A DNA stretch of 64,000 nucleotides, taken from NCBI GenBank assembly GCA_029233925.1, contig JARGOX010000008.1, positions 1 through 64,000 on the forward strand, in the 5' to 3' direction. A program made the position numbers and the translations under genes. The DNA comes from Rhizobiaceae bacterium (GTDB taxonomy: Bacteria > Pseudomonadota > Alphaproteobacteria > Rhizobiales > Rhizobiaceae). A model generated the notes under the pieces. The model worked only from the letters and a program-made list of their open reading frames with translations. It searched no databases and was not told the DNA's origin. Below are positions 1 to 8,115 of this stretch, in pieces. Numbering within the stretch: position 1 is the stretch's first letter; every line of letters starts with the position of its first letter.

Positions 1-360
1 AGATCACCGTCACCAAAACGGCAAACTGTCAGATCAAGTGTCAACTTCTACACGTAAATGCAATGTCAGGCAGAACAACCCACACCCATCGCTCAGGTGC
101 CCTTCTCCTGCAATTCCTCAAACCTGGTTTTGATTGGAGAAAGAAGCTGCATGTCTGGTTCATCCTTCGAAGCTTCACAGGTCTCAGTGTAATGTTTGAA
201 GAGCGACCCCATAAGGCAAAGTAAGGGGCGTGGGATTCTAACGATTTTCCACCAGCAGATGACCCGCAAAGAGGACCAGCCACTACAAACCCGGGGTTCA
301 GTGCGAACAGCAATCGCTTGTTGAAGCGGCACTTGCTTTTCAGAATCAGAATTTCCGGGC
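1..360. other. leading stretch with no supported gene
   Basis: No open frame here has a convincing start, ribosome binding site or recognisable protein family. The minus-strand frames between about 41 and 332 are short, overlap one another and resemble nothing known to me. The stretch may be the remnant or distal flank of a gene lying outside the window. Confidence 0.4.
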
Positions 361-406
361 TTGACGTTTTAGGTCGAGCGTCCTAAAAAATAGGACAAAT
401 GACCTA
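361..406 (+). promoter_or_regulatory. promoter with double palindromic operator (TetR/NemR-like)
   Basis: Two 16-bp imperfect palindromes, TAGGTCGAGCGTCCTA (370-385) and TAGGACAAATGACCTA (391-406), are separated by five A's. Each has a 6-4-6 layout, and together they form a larger inverted repeat. A possible promoter overlaps them: TTGACG at 361-366, a 17-bp spacer, and TAAAAA at 384-389. The layout resembles, from memory, the TAGACC-N4-GGTCTA box of NemR-type TetR repressors. The TetR gene at 625 is the obvious candidate to bind here. The palindromes are seen; the binder is inferred. Confidence 0.6.
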
Positions 407-463
407 ATATTTGAAATGGAATAGTGGCATTCGGTCTTGCTGTCTGCATATTCTCGAGGCGTC

Positions 464-604
464 ATGACCAGACCATCGAAGCAGGGCGATTGCCGCAAGA
501 ATCCTTCGCTCGATGGTGTTGATGCAAGCGTTTTTTGTGGTGGTGAAGCAACGGCATACGCGGTTTATCCAGCGGCTGGCAAAACGTCAGAATCTGCTGC
601 CTGA
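464..604 (+). CDS. possible 46-aa leader peptide upstream of the TetR gene
   Basis: A short frame begins with ATG at 464 behind a GAGG-containing stretch and ends with TGA at 602-604, 20 bp before the TetR start. It encodes about 46 residues with two cysteines (in DCRKN and VFCGG) and no membrane segment. It lies between the candidate operator/promoter at 361-406 and the regulator, so it would be the first cistron of that transcript. No family is recognised. It could be a real small protein, a translated leader, or a chance frame; coding status rests only on position and ribosome binding site. Confidence 0.3.
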   Translation: MTRPSKQGDCRKNPSLDGVDASVFCGGEATAYAVYPAAGKTSESAA

Positions 605-624
605 ATCGAGAGGGAAACGACACC

Positions 625-1221
625 ATGGCCGCATCGGCAACAAGAGAGAAAATCATCGTAGCCGCTGACCGGCTTTTCTATGAGCGTGGTTTTGATATGA
701 CATCGTTTGCCGATGTGGCCGAGGTCGTCGGCATATCGCGGGGCAACTTTTACTACCATTTCAAATCCAAGGACGAGATCTTGAACGCAGTGATGGAGAG
801 TCGGCTGAAAGACCGTCACCAGATGCTTGAGGGGTGGATCAAAGAGGGTCAGCCTGCCAAACAATGTGTCGCGAACTTTATCCATATCCTGTTGACGAAC
901 AGAAAGAAAATACGCGCCTACGGATGCCCGGTCGGAACGCTTTTTACAGAGCTCTCCAAGCTCGGCCATCCCGGTGAAGAAAGCGCCAGACATCTCTTCG
1001 ACCTGTTTCGCAATTGGTTGCGTCAAAGGTTCATGGAGATGGGCCAGACCAAAGATGCCGACAGGCTAGCAATGCATATTCTGGCACGCAGTCAAGGCGT
1101 CGCAACATTGGCAAACGCCTATCCCGACGAACAGTTTCTGGAGGCCGAGGTTGACCAGATGCTCGCCTGGCTGGACGCCGTTTCGGATGCTGACATCAAA
1201 CCAACCCAGAGGAGTTCTTGA
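625..1221 (+). CDS. TetR/AcrR family transcriptional regulator
   Basis: A 198-aa one-component repressor. The N-terminal 50 residues hold the TetR helix-turn-helix (ATREKIIVAADRLFYERGF, then SFADVAEVVGISRGNFYYHF, residues about 5-46). The C-terminal ligand domain is of the type found in YcdC/NemR-like regulators and contains a cysteine in AYGCPVG near residue 97. The ribosome binding site GAGAGGG precedes ATG 625. The stop overlaps the ATG of the YciI-like gene (TGATG), so the two are co-translated. The double palindrome at 370-406 is the probable operator and suggests autoregulation. The ligand is unknown; an electrophile or reactive species would fit the family resemblance but is only inferred. 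Confidence 0.9.
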   Translation: MAASATREKIIVAADRLFYERGFDMTSFADVAEVVGISRGNFYYHFKSKDEILNAVMESRLKDRHQMLEGWIKEGQPAKQCVANFIHILLTNRKKIRAYGCPVGTLFTELSKLGHPGEESARHLFDLFRNWLRQRFMEMGQTKDADRLAMHILARSQGVATLANAYPDEQFLEAEVDQMLAWLDAVSDADIKPTQRSS

Positions 1222-1529
1222 TGTATATCATCACACTGACACTGACTGAACTTAAGACCAAAGCAAGAGAATTTATGGAAGCCCACAACAGATGGATCAC
1301 GGCGGGGTTGGAAGACGGGCTCTTCCTTGTGGTCGGTGGCCTGAAGCCACAGGGTGGCGGTGTCATCCTTGCCCGCAATGTCGATCGCAAGACGATTGAA
1401 AGGTGGGTGGCGGAAGATCCCTTCGTGCAGGAGGGGATCGTAACGCCGCGTATTCAGAACGTCTCCGTTGCGCGAACTGATCAAAGGTTTGAATTCCTGC
1501 TGGACCATTCAGGCGCGCCTGGCGCCTAA
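1221..1529 (+). CDS. YciI family protein
   Basis: A 102-aa protein with the YciI-type ferredoxin-like fold. The typical signature is the closing segment VDRKTIERWVAEDPFVQEGI (about residues 59-78), followed by a final strand. YciI proteins are small dimeric enzymes or binding proteins of mostly unknown reaction, often with a His-Asp pair. ATG 1221 overlaps the TGA of the TetR gene and has AGAGGA upstream; an alternative TTG three bases earlier is less likely. Tight coupling to the TetR gene suggests this is the regulated effector, possibly a detoxifying enzyme. The reaction cannot be named from sequence. Confidence 0.8.
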   Translation: MYIITLTLTELKTKAREFMEAHNRWITAGLEDGLFLVVGGLKPQGGGVILARNVDRKTIERWVAEDPFVQEGIVTPRIQNVSVARTDQRFEFLLDHSGAPGA

Positions 1530-1632
1530 GCAACCGAGGGATTTGCCATTGCGGCAATGACGATGTGTATGTGGCGGATTACCATTCAGTTGCGGTCAGA
1601 TAGGACAGGCCGCCCGCCATCGCCAAAGAATG

Positions 1633-1941
1633 TCAGAACCTGTCTGCCCGCAACACGAGGGCGTCAGAGATCGACACAATACCTATGTGTCGTTCGACCA
1701 CGGCAAAGGCGGCTTCCAGAAGCGCATCCAGCCTTTCCGGCTTGATCAGGCAAATCACCATGACCATTCCCGCCCTGCCGACCTGGCCTTCGCGCGTCCA
1801 GGGCCCTGAGCGGCCTGATCCGCCGCGTACCGGCACCACGGTATAGCCTGTCACGCCGGCTTTGGTGAGCGCATCTGTCAGCCGCCCCTCCAGCGGTTTT
1901 TCAATCACGATCTCGATGCGTTTTGCGGTATGCGTTTGCAT
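1633..1941 (-). CDS. PII-like protein SbtB-type, partner of the adjacent SbtA
   Basis: A 102-aa PII-superfamily protein. It starts with a beta strand (KRIEIVIEK) and has a T-loop-like region (VPVRGGSGRSGPW, about residues 37-49) and the ERHIGIVSISDALVL strand at the end. In cyanobacteria SbtB binds adenine nucleotides and controls SbtA. The C-terminal CGP-type redox loop of many cyanobacterial SbtBs is absent here, because the protein stops right after the last strand. The gene begins one base after the sbtA stop (TGACATG), so the two are translationally coupled. It is not GlnB or GlnK: it is shorter and lacks the uridylylated T-loop tyrosine context. Confidence 0.75.
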   Translation of the reverse strand: MQTHTAKRIEIVIEKPLEGRLTDALTKAGVTGYTVVPVRGGSGRSGPWTREGQVGRAGMVMVICLIKPERLDALLEAAFAVVERHIGIVSISDALVLRADRF

Positions 1942-1942
1942 G

Positions 1943-2920
1943 TCAGCCTCCGACCGTCAGCGTGGCCAGGGCCACATACAAGGGGATTCCGAGGGTAAGA
2001 TTGAAGGGGAATGTCACACCCAGGGACAGCGTCAGATATATCGCCGGGTTTGCCTCAGGCAATGCCACCCGCATCGCTGCAGGCACTGCAATATAGGATG
2101 CAGAAGCTGCCAGGACCATCAACAGCACCACACCGCCCGTAGACAGGCCGATGATCACGCCCATGGCCAGACCAATCGATGCGCCCGCCAGCGGCATGAG
2201 GATACCAAATGCCACGGCGCCCAGTCCCAGAACGTTTTTCGACTGGCGCAATCCGCGTCCGGCGACCAACCCCATGTCCAGCAGAAACAGGCACAACACG
2301 CCCTTGAAGGGCGATACAATGAACGAGGATATCTCGGCCAACCCTTTCTCGCCCGTCACCATTCCGATGACAAAGCTGCCGACAAGCAATACGATGGAGC
2401 CGTTGAGCAATATCTCCCGCATCAGTCCAGGTTCCATTGCGCGTCCCGTGCCATCGCGTGCGACCAGCCAGAGAGCGGAAAGGATGGCCGGTGCCTCCAT
2501 CGCGGCGGCGACGGCGACCATGTAGCCCTCTGCATCGATGGCCTTGCCTTCAAGAACAGACGTTGCGGCCACAAAGGTTACAATGCTGATTGACCCGTAG
2601 TGTGCAGCCACTGCAGCGGCATCCAGGCGGGAGAACCCGGTCATTATTCTCAGCATGGCGAAGGCAAGAAGCGGCAAACCGAATGAAAGAATAATCCCGG
2701 CGCCAACGGCCATCAACAATGTGGCGTCCAGGCCATGAGCCGCGACCGAAGCGCCGCCCTTGAAGCCGATCGCGAACAGCAGATAGATCGACATGCCCTT
2801 GGCCACGGCCTCGGGTATCGACAAATCGGATCGCGCCAGTGCTGCAGCCAGGCCCAGCGCAAATGACAGGATGATCGGCGAACCAAGATTGGCGCCCGCA
2901 AGCGCAAGAATTTCCGACAT
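1943..2920 (-). CDS. sodium-dependent bicarbonate transporter family permease (SbtA-like)
   Basis: A 325-aa inner-membrane protein with about ten hydrophobic helices in two similar halves, as in the SbtA/DUF897 family (Na+/HCO3- symport in cyanobacteria). Family-like segments include SPIILSFALGLAAALARSDL near the N-terminus, LLFAIGFKGG, and HYGSISIVTF in mid-protein. It is the first gene of a two-gene unit with the PII-like protein immediately downstream, the same pairing as cyanobacterial sbtA-sbtB. In a heterotroph the substrate could be bicarbonate for anaplerotic carboxylases, or another anion. Family assignment is strong; substrate is inferred. Confidence 0.85.
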   Translation of the reverse strand: MSEILALAGANLGSPIILSFALGLAAALARSDLSIPEAVAKGMSIYLLFAIGFKGGASVAAHGLDATLLMAVGAGIILSFGLPLLAFAMLRIMTGFSRLDAAAVAAHYGSISIVTFVAATSVLEGKAIDAEGYMVAVAAAMEAPAILSALWLVARDGTGRAMEPGLMREILLNGSIVLLVGSFVIGMVTGEKGLAEISSFIVSPFKGVLCLFLLDMGLVAGRGLRQSKNVLGLGAVAFGILMPLAGASIGLAMGVIIGLSTGGVVLLMVLAASASYIAVPAAMRVALPEANPAIYLTLSLGVTFPFNLTLGIPLYVALATLTVGG

Positions 2921-3267
2921 GATGGCTCTCGCTGTTCAGGTTTGGCCTAACACAGGACGCAGTCACTGCAAATGTAAAAACCGCTGATTGGCACTGCAGG
3001 TGGGGCATCGACTGACTGATTGCTGGAATTTGCAGCCATTGCCTGTATGGGTTCGCAGGATTATTCTTCAACAGGAGCATTTTCAGGGCTAGCGTGCATT
3101 TATTCTTCCAGTCGCCATAGGCAGGTGATGCAGGCAAGGTTGGCAATCCGTCCGGGTTTCCAAAATTCTCTTTTTGAAAAGCCGACACCTGGCATGCCTG
3201 TGGTGTCTGGTCGGAACAGATGGCAAATCGAAAACCTTTGTTTTCTTATTCACTTTGACCGCGAGGT
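2921..3267. other. intergenic region upstream of sbtA
   Basis: About 350 bp between the sbtA start and the end of the LuxR gene. It must carry the sbtA promoter on the minus strand. I see no strong inverted repeat, RNA gene or convincing small frame in it. Confidence 0.4.
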
Positions 3268-4269
3268 TCAGGCCCCGGGTTCGCTGGCGCTCAGCAATAT
3301 GCGAACCAGGGAAGTCTGGCTGCGCACACCGATTTTGTCGAACATGCGTTGTAGGTGGGTGCGGGCAGTGTTGGTGGTAATGTTCAATATTTTTGCCGTT
3401 TTGACGATGTCATGACCTTCCACAATCAAGGCCGCCACGCGCATTTGACCCTCCGAGAGACCATAGACAGACCGTGCCACGGAAAGGCGTTTTCTCTCGG
3501 TCTCCTGATCGTTGAATGATACAAGGATCATCTGGTCGCGATGCAATACCCAAATGATGTGACAATTGTCGTCGGCATCGTCTCCCAGCACCAACGGTAT
3601 GACGCCGAGGTTTCCCGCATTCGCAACGACGGATCTTCGAACATCCATGGGTGTTAGAGTGGCTGTCAATGCAAGCGTCTCGCGTAACAATCTGTCGTCT
3701 GAGCGGTTGAGCGCACGCAGAAATCCGCGACTTGTTGTCAGCGCCGGGTGATTGACGAGCCTGCTTTTCGCAGCATCGTTCATCCACAGAATGGCCGCCT
3801 TTTGATCGACGTGTATTGAAGGGCAATTGATGGTTTCCAGCATGGTATCGGCATGCCCGGCAAAAATGATCTTCCAGACATCCTGTTGTCTTTCAAATAC
3901 CCGGACCTGGTGGCTCAGCCCGACGGCCACGAAAATATCGTCGGTGGTTGGTCCATATTGATCAAAGCTGGCCCAGGCCATGTCTCCATTTATGCGAATC
4001 CGCATGTTTTCACGCCGGACCAGCGCTGCAACGGTGTAATTGGGCGTTGGATGGTCTCTCATGATACGCGCAATCATCGCAGATTCCGCGTCCCACCCTT
4101 GCCGATAAACGATCTGACCACCGGCTATCGTGGCCAGGCGACTGGCGTCTTCATCGTGAACCCAATATTTGGCCCAGCGGTCGAAATCCCGCTCATAGAA
4201 CGCAGCGCACTCACCCTCAATGGCCTGAATGATCCCCTGTTTTTCCCGTTCCGAACCGTTTCCCGTCAT
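3268..4269 (-). CDS. LuxR-type regulator with N-terminal SnoaL/NTF2-like domain
   Basis: A 333-aa protein in three parts. Residues about 5-130 look like a SnoaL/DUF4440-type cone (AIEGECAAFYERDFDRWAKY, then VFERQQDVWKIIFAGH). Residues about 135-260 resemble a PAS-like sensory region (ILWMNDAAKSRL). The C-terminal 65 residues are a LuxR helix-turn-helix (YGLSEGQMRVAALI, then TAKILNITTNTARTHLQRMF and DKIGVRSQTSLVRIL). ATG 4269 has GGTGGAG upstream and is preferred to the TTG at 4293. It is probably a one-component sensor-regulator. The ligand is unknown. Confidence 0.8.
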   Translation of the reverse strand: MTGNGSEREKQGIIQAIEGECAAFYERDFDRWAKYWVHDEDASRLATIAGGQIVYRQGWDAESAMIARIMRDHPTPNYTVAALVRRENMRIRINGDMAWASFDQYGPTTDDIFVAVGLSHQVRVFERQQDVWKIIFAGHADTMLETINCPSIHVDQKAAILWMNDAAKSRLVNHPALTTSRGFLRALNRSDDRLLRETLALTATLTPMDVRRSVVANAGNLGVIPLVLGDDADDNCHIIWVLHRDQMILVSFNDQETERKRLSVARSVYGLSEGQMRVAALIVEGHDIVKTAKILNITTNTARTHLQRMFDKIGVRSQTSLVRILLSASEPGA

Positions 4270-4327
4270 ACGCTGGTCTCCACCCCCCCCCAAAAACTGA
4301 TATCATAGCCAGATATCAGTTCGCGCT

Positions 4328-4537
4328 TCAACGCGGCTGCATTCCTGGGAAAACCCCGCCTGCTGAACGCAAGGGGGAAACAATGGTGCGAACACACACG
4401 CGCCACTCCCATGAAAAACCAAGGTCCAGCAATGCGTTCTGATTCCTGGAATAATATTCCTCTTCGACTTTCAGGTTGGCGTAGTCGGGTTGTTTGATTT
4501 GCAACCCATGGGCAACTGCGAGCAATGAATGGGTCAT
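4328..4537 (-). CDS. small hypothetical protein (69 aa)
   Basis: This short frame is supported mainly by a strong ribosome binding site, AGGAG six bases before ATG 4537. It encodes MTHSLLAVAHGLQIKQPDYA and continues through a Glu/Tyr-rich and then a Trp-containing segment (FSWEWRVCVRT). No family is recognised. It lies about 60 bp upstream of the LuxR-type gene on the same strand and could be its first cistron. Coding status is uncertain. Confidence 0.35.
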   Translation of the reverse strand: MTHSLLAVAHGLQIKQPDYANLKVEEEYYSRNQNALLDLGFSWEWRVCVRTIVSPLRSAGGVFPGMQPR

Positions 4538-4903
4538 GGAAAACTCCTGGTTTGGCGTTTCTTGAGACAACAGGCACCCCTGTCGATGGCTCAGACTAAT
4601 CCTCCACCCGTGCACGGTTTGTCATCCGATCAGATGACGGGCTGAAAAAATCTAAAAATTGTCTGGCAGTCGGATATCATAAGCACGTCTGGCCAGCGGC
4701 CGATCCGTCCTGCCAGCACCCATGTTGGCAGATCACAGGTCAGTGTTGGGCGAGGGGGCGCGCGTGACTGCATATCCGGAAAGTCTGCACCCCCGCCTTT
4801 CGCTGATTGTTCAGACACTGCAGTGCAGATTCCCCTCAGCGCGCGTTGGATGATTGGTGCAGCAATCTGGAGCGACAGACGATTGCTCTGCAGGGCTTTT
4901 GCC
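4538..4903. other. intergenic region without supported gene
   Basis: About 365 bp between the small minus-strand frame and the end of the ferric-reductase-like gene. Frames present are overlapping and unsupported. The promoter of the small gene/LuxR unit probably lies at the left side; no clear motif was found. Confidence 0.35.
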
Positions 4904-5521
4904 TCAGCGCTTTCGGGTTCTCCAGGCACCAAGGTCAGCGACCACCTTCACGGTCGCCGCAAGGACCAGCGCGCAAAGTGCCGCTTTCGACAGCGTTTCC
5001 ATCGTTCCCTCAATTAGCAGCGCATGGACAATGCTCCCCAGGACGATCACCGCAGCGAGGGCCGTATGGACGCGACGCCAGGCAAGCGGACGCAGCGGCA
5101 AACGCCGACGCAATGCAGCCAGAAGAGCTGTGGTGAAAAGGGCCCACATGGCGATGACGCCCCAGGCTGAGAAAGGCGTTGGCGATGCAAAGAGCAGAGC
5201 GTCGATAACGTCAGGCGGGCTGGTGATCCACAGACCTGCAACATGGATGATAACCATCCCGACCAGAAGGCTGCCGATCCAGCGATGGGCCCGCCGCCCG
5301 CGCTGAGCCGAAAGGCCGGGCAGGTGCCCACCTGCCAAAAGCGGTTGAACCAGCAGAAGCGAAAGTGCGATAATGCCTGCAAACCCGGCCGCTATATAGG
5401 CGGGATCACGCCATGCGAGCAGCGGGCTTGCCGCCGCAGCGGCGATCGGCACGGCAACGGCCGTCGCAAGCGCGGCCCAGAGAAGGGTTTGACGGGTCCG
5501 GGAGGGCCGTTTGAGATCCAC
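4904..5521 (-). CDS. ferric reductase-like transmembrane domain protein
   Basis: A 205-aa integral membrane protein with about six hydrophobic helices. It contains a haem-binding style histidine pattern: HRWIG, then VGMVIIHVAG, then WRRVHT and GSIVHALL. This fits the ferric reductase-like transmembrane domain shared with MsrQ-like and NADPH oxidase proteins. There is no FAD/NAD domain, so it would be a b-type cytochrome electron conduit. The start is GTG at 5521. It follows the dioxygenase-like gene by only five bases, so they form one unit, suggesting that membrane electron transfer serves the exported partner. That link is inferred. Confidence 0.75.
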   Translation of the reverse strand: MDLKRPSRTRQTLLWAALATAVAVPIAAAAASPLLAWRDPAYIAAGFAGIIALSLLLVQPLLAGGHLPGLSAQRGRRAHRWIGSLLVGMVIIHVAGLWITSPPDVIDALLFASPTPFSAWGVIAMWALFTTALLAALRRRLPLRPLAWRRVHTALAAVIVLGSIVHALLIEGTMETLSKAALCALVLAATVKVVADLGAWRTRKR

Positions 5522-5526
5522 CGCAG

Positions 5527-6009
5527 TCAGGCCGGCTGCAGCACGAAGTCCGCGTTGAGGCTGGTGTCGCTTGCACGTGCCATGACGGGACGCAGGAAGA
5601 CGGTTTCAAAATCATCATCGTCATAGGCCAGGTGCCCATGGGGTTGGCCGAAGGCGGGAACGATCTGCGGCATCTCCAGGCGAAACACCCCGTTGGCGTC
5701 CGTGAGGGTGGCGCCGTGGCTGTGCGGGTCGCGCTCGTGTCCCTCGGTCGTATGCGCCCAGATCTGGATGCGTTGACCGGCCAGCGGCGCGCCATCGCCG
5801 GCGCGGCGTACCGTGCCCGTCATCCAGAAACCACCGCCGCCGATCCGGTCGACGATTGGCGCTCCAGGGCGGTAATTGTTGCGCCCGCCTCGCATCGTGG
5901 GTGTTGCGGCAAGCCCCTGAGCGCGGGCGGGCAGGCCGGACATCCCGGTCGCCACGACAGCACCGGCAGCGGTGAGGAGGGCCCGGCGGGTGATGATGAA
6001 ATCTGTCAT
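5527..6009 (-). CDS. Tat-exported intradiol dioxygenase-like protein
   Basis: A 160-aa protein with a twin-arginine signal (FIITRRALLTAAGAVV; cleavage near residue 31). The mature part has the beta-sandwich of intradiol ring-cleavage dioxygenases: GTVRRAGDGAPLAGQRIQIW, then HGATLTDANGVFRLEMPQIV and GQPHGHLAY. The two histidines of HGH are present, but the tyrosine iron ligands expected in this family are not obvious; phenylalanine occupies the VPAFGQ position. ATG 6009 has GGGGAAA upstream and places the RR motif near the N-terminus. It is co-transcribed with the ferric-reductase-like gene. Function could be catalytic or merely binding. Confidence 0.7.
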   Translation of the reverse strand: MTDFIITRRALLTAAGAVVATGMSGLPARAQGLAATPTMRGGRNNYRPGAPIVDRIGGGGFWMTGTVRRAGDGAPLAGQRIQIWAHTTEGHERDPHSHGATLTDANGVFRLEMPQIVPAFGQPHGHLAYDDDDFETVFLRPVMARASDTSLNADFVLQPA

Positions 6010-6200
6010 TTGGCTTTCCCCAAATTGGCGAGTGGTTGTTCGCCGATACAACGGTCCGGGTCGTCAAACGGCGCGTCGACAAACAGCAAAATCTCGGCTC
6101 ATTGGTATTATAGCGCGTTCGCACACGATCACGAAGTAGGGTTGAGGCAGGGCATGATAAAGCCTGTTCACGGCTTCGTGATCGTGCGCAATCCTTCAGA

Positions 6201-6716
6201 TCATTCTTCCGCAGATTGCTCGTTGGTTCCTGGCATTGAACTTCTTCTTGACAGGGCAAACAGCGCGGTCGGGCTATCGTGGCCGCGCAATGTCACTTCA
6301 CAGGGATTTCCGACGGTAATTTCAGATGGCATTTGAATGGCCTGCAACAGGTCGGAGGATATGACCAGATCCTTTTCCAGGCGCTTGGCTTCGCCTTCGA
6401 GCCGTGCGGAGGTGTTCATCGTGTCTCCATAATAAACGATGGATCTCTTGGTATCGCCGCACGCGCTGACGATGACCGGCCCGCCATGCAGGCTTGCGCG
6501 GATCCGGGGCCTGACGCCAAACAGGTTTTCATAGGCCTCTGCATTGGCATCCAGGACGTCCTGAATCGCAAAGAAACAACGCACACAGCGGCCTTCCCGG
6601 GCGCTTGCCTCAAACGGCCACGTGATGATCGCTTCGTCGCCAATATAAGCGTGAATTTCGCCCCCGTTTTCGGTCGGTTCAAATATGTGCCGACAGTCTG
6701 ACGTCGGATGAACGTA
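6201..6716 (-). pseudogene. N-terminally truncated class III adenylate/guanylate cyclase
   Basis: This open frame has no usable start codon near its beginning and opens directly inside a cyclase catalytic domain. It reads GGEIHAYIGDEAIITWP (metal-binding Asp region), then RIRASLHGGPVIV and SIVYYGDTMNTSARLEG (catalytic Asn-Arg region), and ends about 45 residues after the domain. The first metal aspartate, the dimer helix and any membrane sensor are missing. Upstream, an in-frame stop at 6717-6719 is followed by a 13-bp tandem repeat. The simplest reading is a 3' relic of a membrane adenylate cyclase. Start at GTG 6584 is possible but would give an inactive fragment. Confidence 0.75.
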
Positions 6717-6728
6717 TCACACTTGATG

Positions 6729-6806
6729 TGTCGCCCAGAAATCTAGTCCAGAATTCTCGCCCGCAAATCTCGCCCGCAAATCTCGCCCGGAAATCTCGCA
6801 AAGAAA
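6729..6806. repeat. 13-bp tandem repeat, six degenerate units
   Basis: Six successive 13-bp units of the type TCTCGCCCGCAAA occupy this stretch. The two central units (6755-6767 and 6768-6780) are identical and the outer ones diverge. It lies just upstream of the truncated cyclase frame. Confidence 0.85.
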
Positions 6807-6972
6807 TGTGGGATGGCAATGACGCGCAGACCGTGCCGAACCCTTTGCCATAGCAGCGAAGGGCCGCTTGCTGTCCGGTTTTTCACATCCTCGTCAGTGC
6901 TTTTGGCCCGAAAGCACCATTTTCGGGCCGTTGCAACAGTGCGCTCAGGTGACACTCGCGGCCAATTTCCTA

Positions 6973-8001
6973 TTATTGTGAGAAAAAACTGTCGACGATC
7001 GCGATGATCACGTCCTGTTTGGCCGCGCGTTGCGCGCCACCATGCAGGCAGATGATCTCATCCCCCGGTTCTTCCCGCTTCAGAATCTCAAAGCCGCCTG
7101 GCTTGCACTGGCCCAGGAAATCGAAATGGGAGAGTGTTTCGGGCTCGATATAGGTCGCGATCTTTGGCGCAAGGGCCTTGATCAGGGCGCGGGACTCGGT
7201 GTCGAGTGTCAGGCCTGAATCCATCAGCGGCGCTCCAAAAACCAGCATCGGCGTGCTGACCTGCTTCAGACTGGATCTGGAAAAGCTCGGCGTTCCGCCA
7301 AGGTCAAACAACGCGAAGGCCTTGATCCGGGGATCGGAAAGATCGGCCTCCATTTGCGCGCGGTCTTCGGGCGTGCGCGCAACACCCCATTCGGCCAGAA
7401 GTTTGCAGGACAATTCATTTGGGACCTTGTCGCAGAAGCGCTTCAAACCTGCCGTATCATAGCGCGCGCCAGCCAGAGCCGCTGCGGTAAAACCACCCAG
7501 TGAATGACCTGCCATGAATATCCGGGCCGGATCGACCAACGCTGACAATTCGGGTGACGCCAATGCATGATCTATCACGCGGGAAATATCCTTTGGCCGT
7601 TCCCAGAGCTGACGGCGCGCGATTGGATCGCGCAAGAAAGTGGACGTGCCGGGATGATTGATTGCGGCGACAACATAGCCCCGTCTGGCCATCGCCGCCG
7701 CCAACCATGCCTGATTATAGGCATTGCCGAACAGGCCGTGGGACAGGACCACCAGCGGAAATGGCCCCTTTGTGGGTTGCGCATCCTTGACGACGGGCGT
7801 CGCCACCCAGACGGCACTGTCAAAATCATTTCGCATGGGGCCTTTGGCTTCGGTCGGAAACCATAAAAGGCCCGTCAGATCACGTTGGCCTGTTGGGGCA
7901 GGGATCGCCATCTCGCGCATGCCGGCCTGATAGGTCTGAGCGGACGCCGGTACGATACAGGCAGCAAGTGCTGCAGCAAAAATCAGCAAAAGAGGTTTCA
8001 T
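6973..8001 (-). CDS. secreted alpha/beta hydrolase (dienelactone hydrolase/PAF-AH-like)
   Basis: A 342-aa protein with a Sec signal peptide (MKPLLLIFAAALAACIVPAS, cleavage after AQ near residue 22). The mature part is an alpha/beta hydrolase: oxyanion segment PLVVLSHGLFGNAYN (about 82-96), nucleophile elbow GHSLGG (about 165-170), and a late histidine in ETLSHFDFLG. The family includes secreted esterases and lipases of the platelet-activating-factor acetylhydrolase/dienelactone hydrolase type. ATG 8001 has GGAG upstream. It is divergent from the membrane AraC-type regulator with a 139-bp shared spacer, so that regulator is the likely controller. The substrate is not predictable. Confidence 0.85.
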   Translation of the reverse strand: MKPLLLIFAAALAACIVPASAQTYQAGMREMAIPAPTGQRDLTGLLWFPTEAKGPMRNDFDSAVWVATPVVKDAQPTKGPFPLVVLSHGLFGNAYNQAWLAAAMARRGYVVAAINHPGTSTFLRDPIARRQLWERPKDISRVIDHALASPELSALVDPARIFMAGHSLGGFTAAALAGARYDTAGLKRFCDKVPNELSCKLLAEWGVARTPEDRAQMEADLSDPRIKAFALFDLGGTPSFSRSSLKQVSTPMLVFGAPLMDSGLTLDTESRALIKALAPKIATYIEPETLSHFDFLGQCKPGGFEILKREEPGDEIICLHGGAQRAAKQDVIIAIVDSFFSQ

Positions 8002-8115
8002 CGTTGTCTCCGTGGTTTGGTGTTGATGCCCTCACACTTGAGCGTCAAACCAAATTGAAACAACAGTTCCTGCTGGCTATATCTGTCCTTGATCCTGATG
8101 TAGGACAGGCCCAGG

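Noticed and set aside
1862-2593. Long plus-strand frame opposite the SbtA-like gene
   Set aside because: It mirrors the permease coding strand, has His/Gln/Arg-rich composition typical of antisense frames, and no ribosome binding site.
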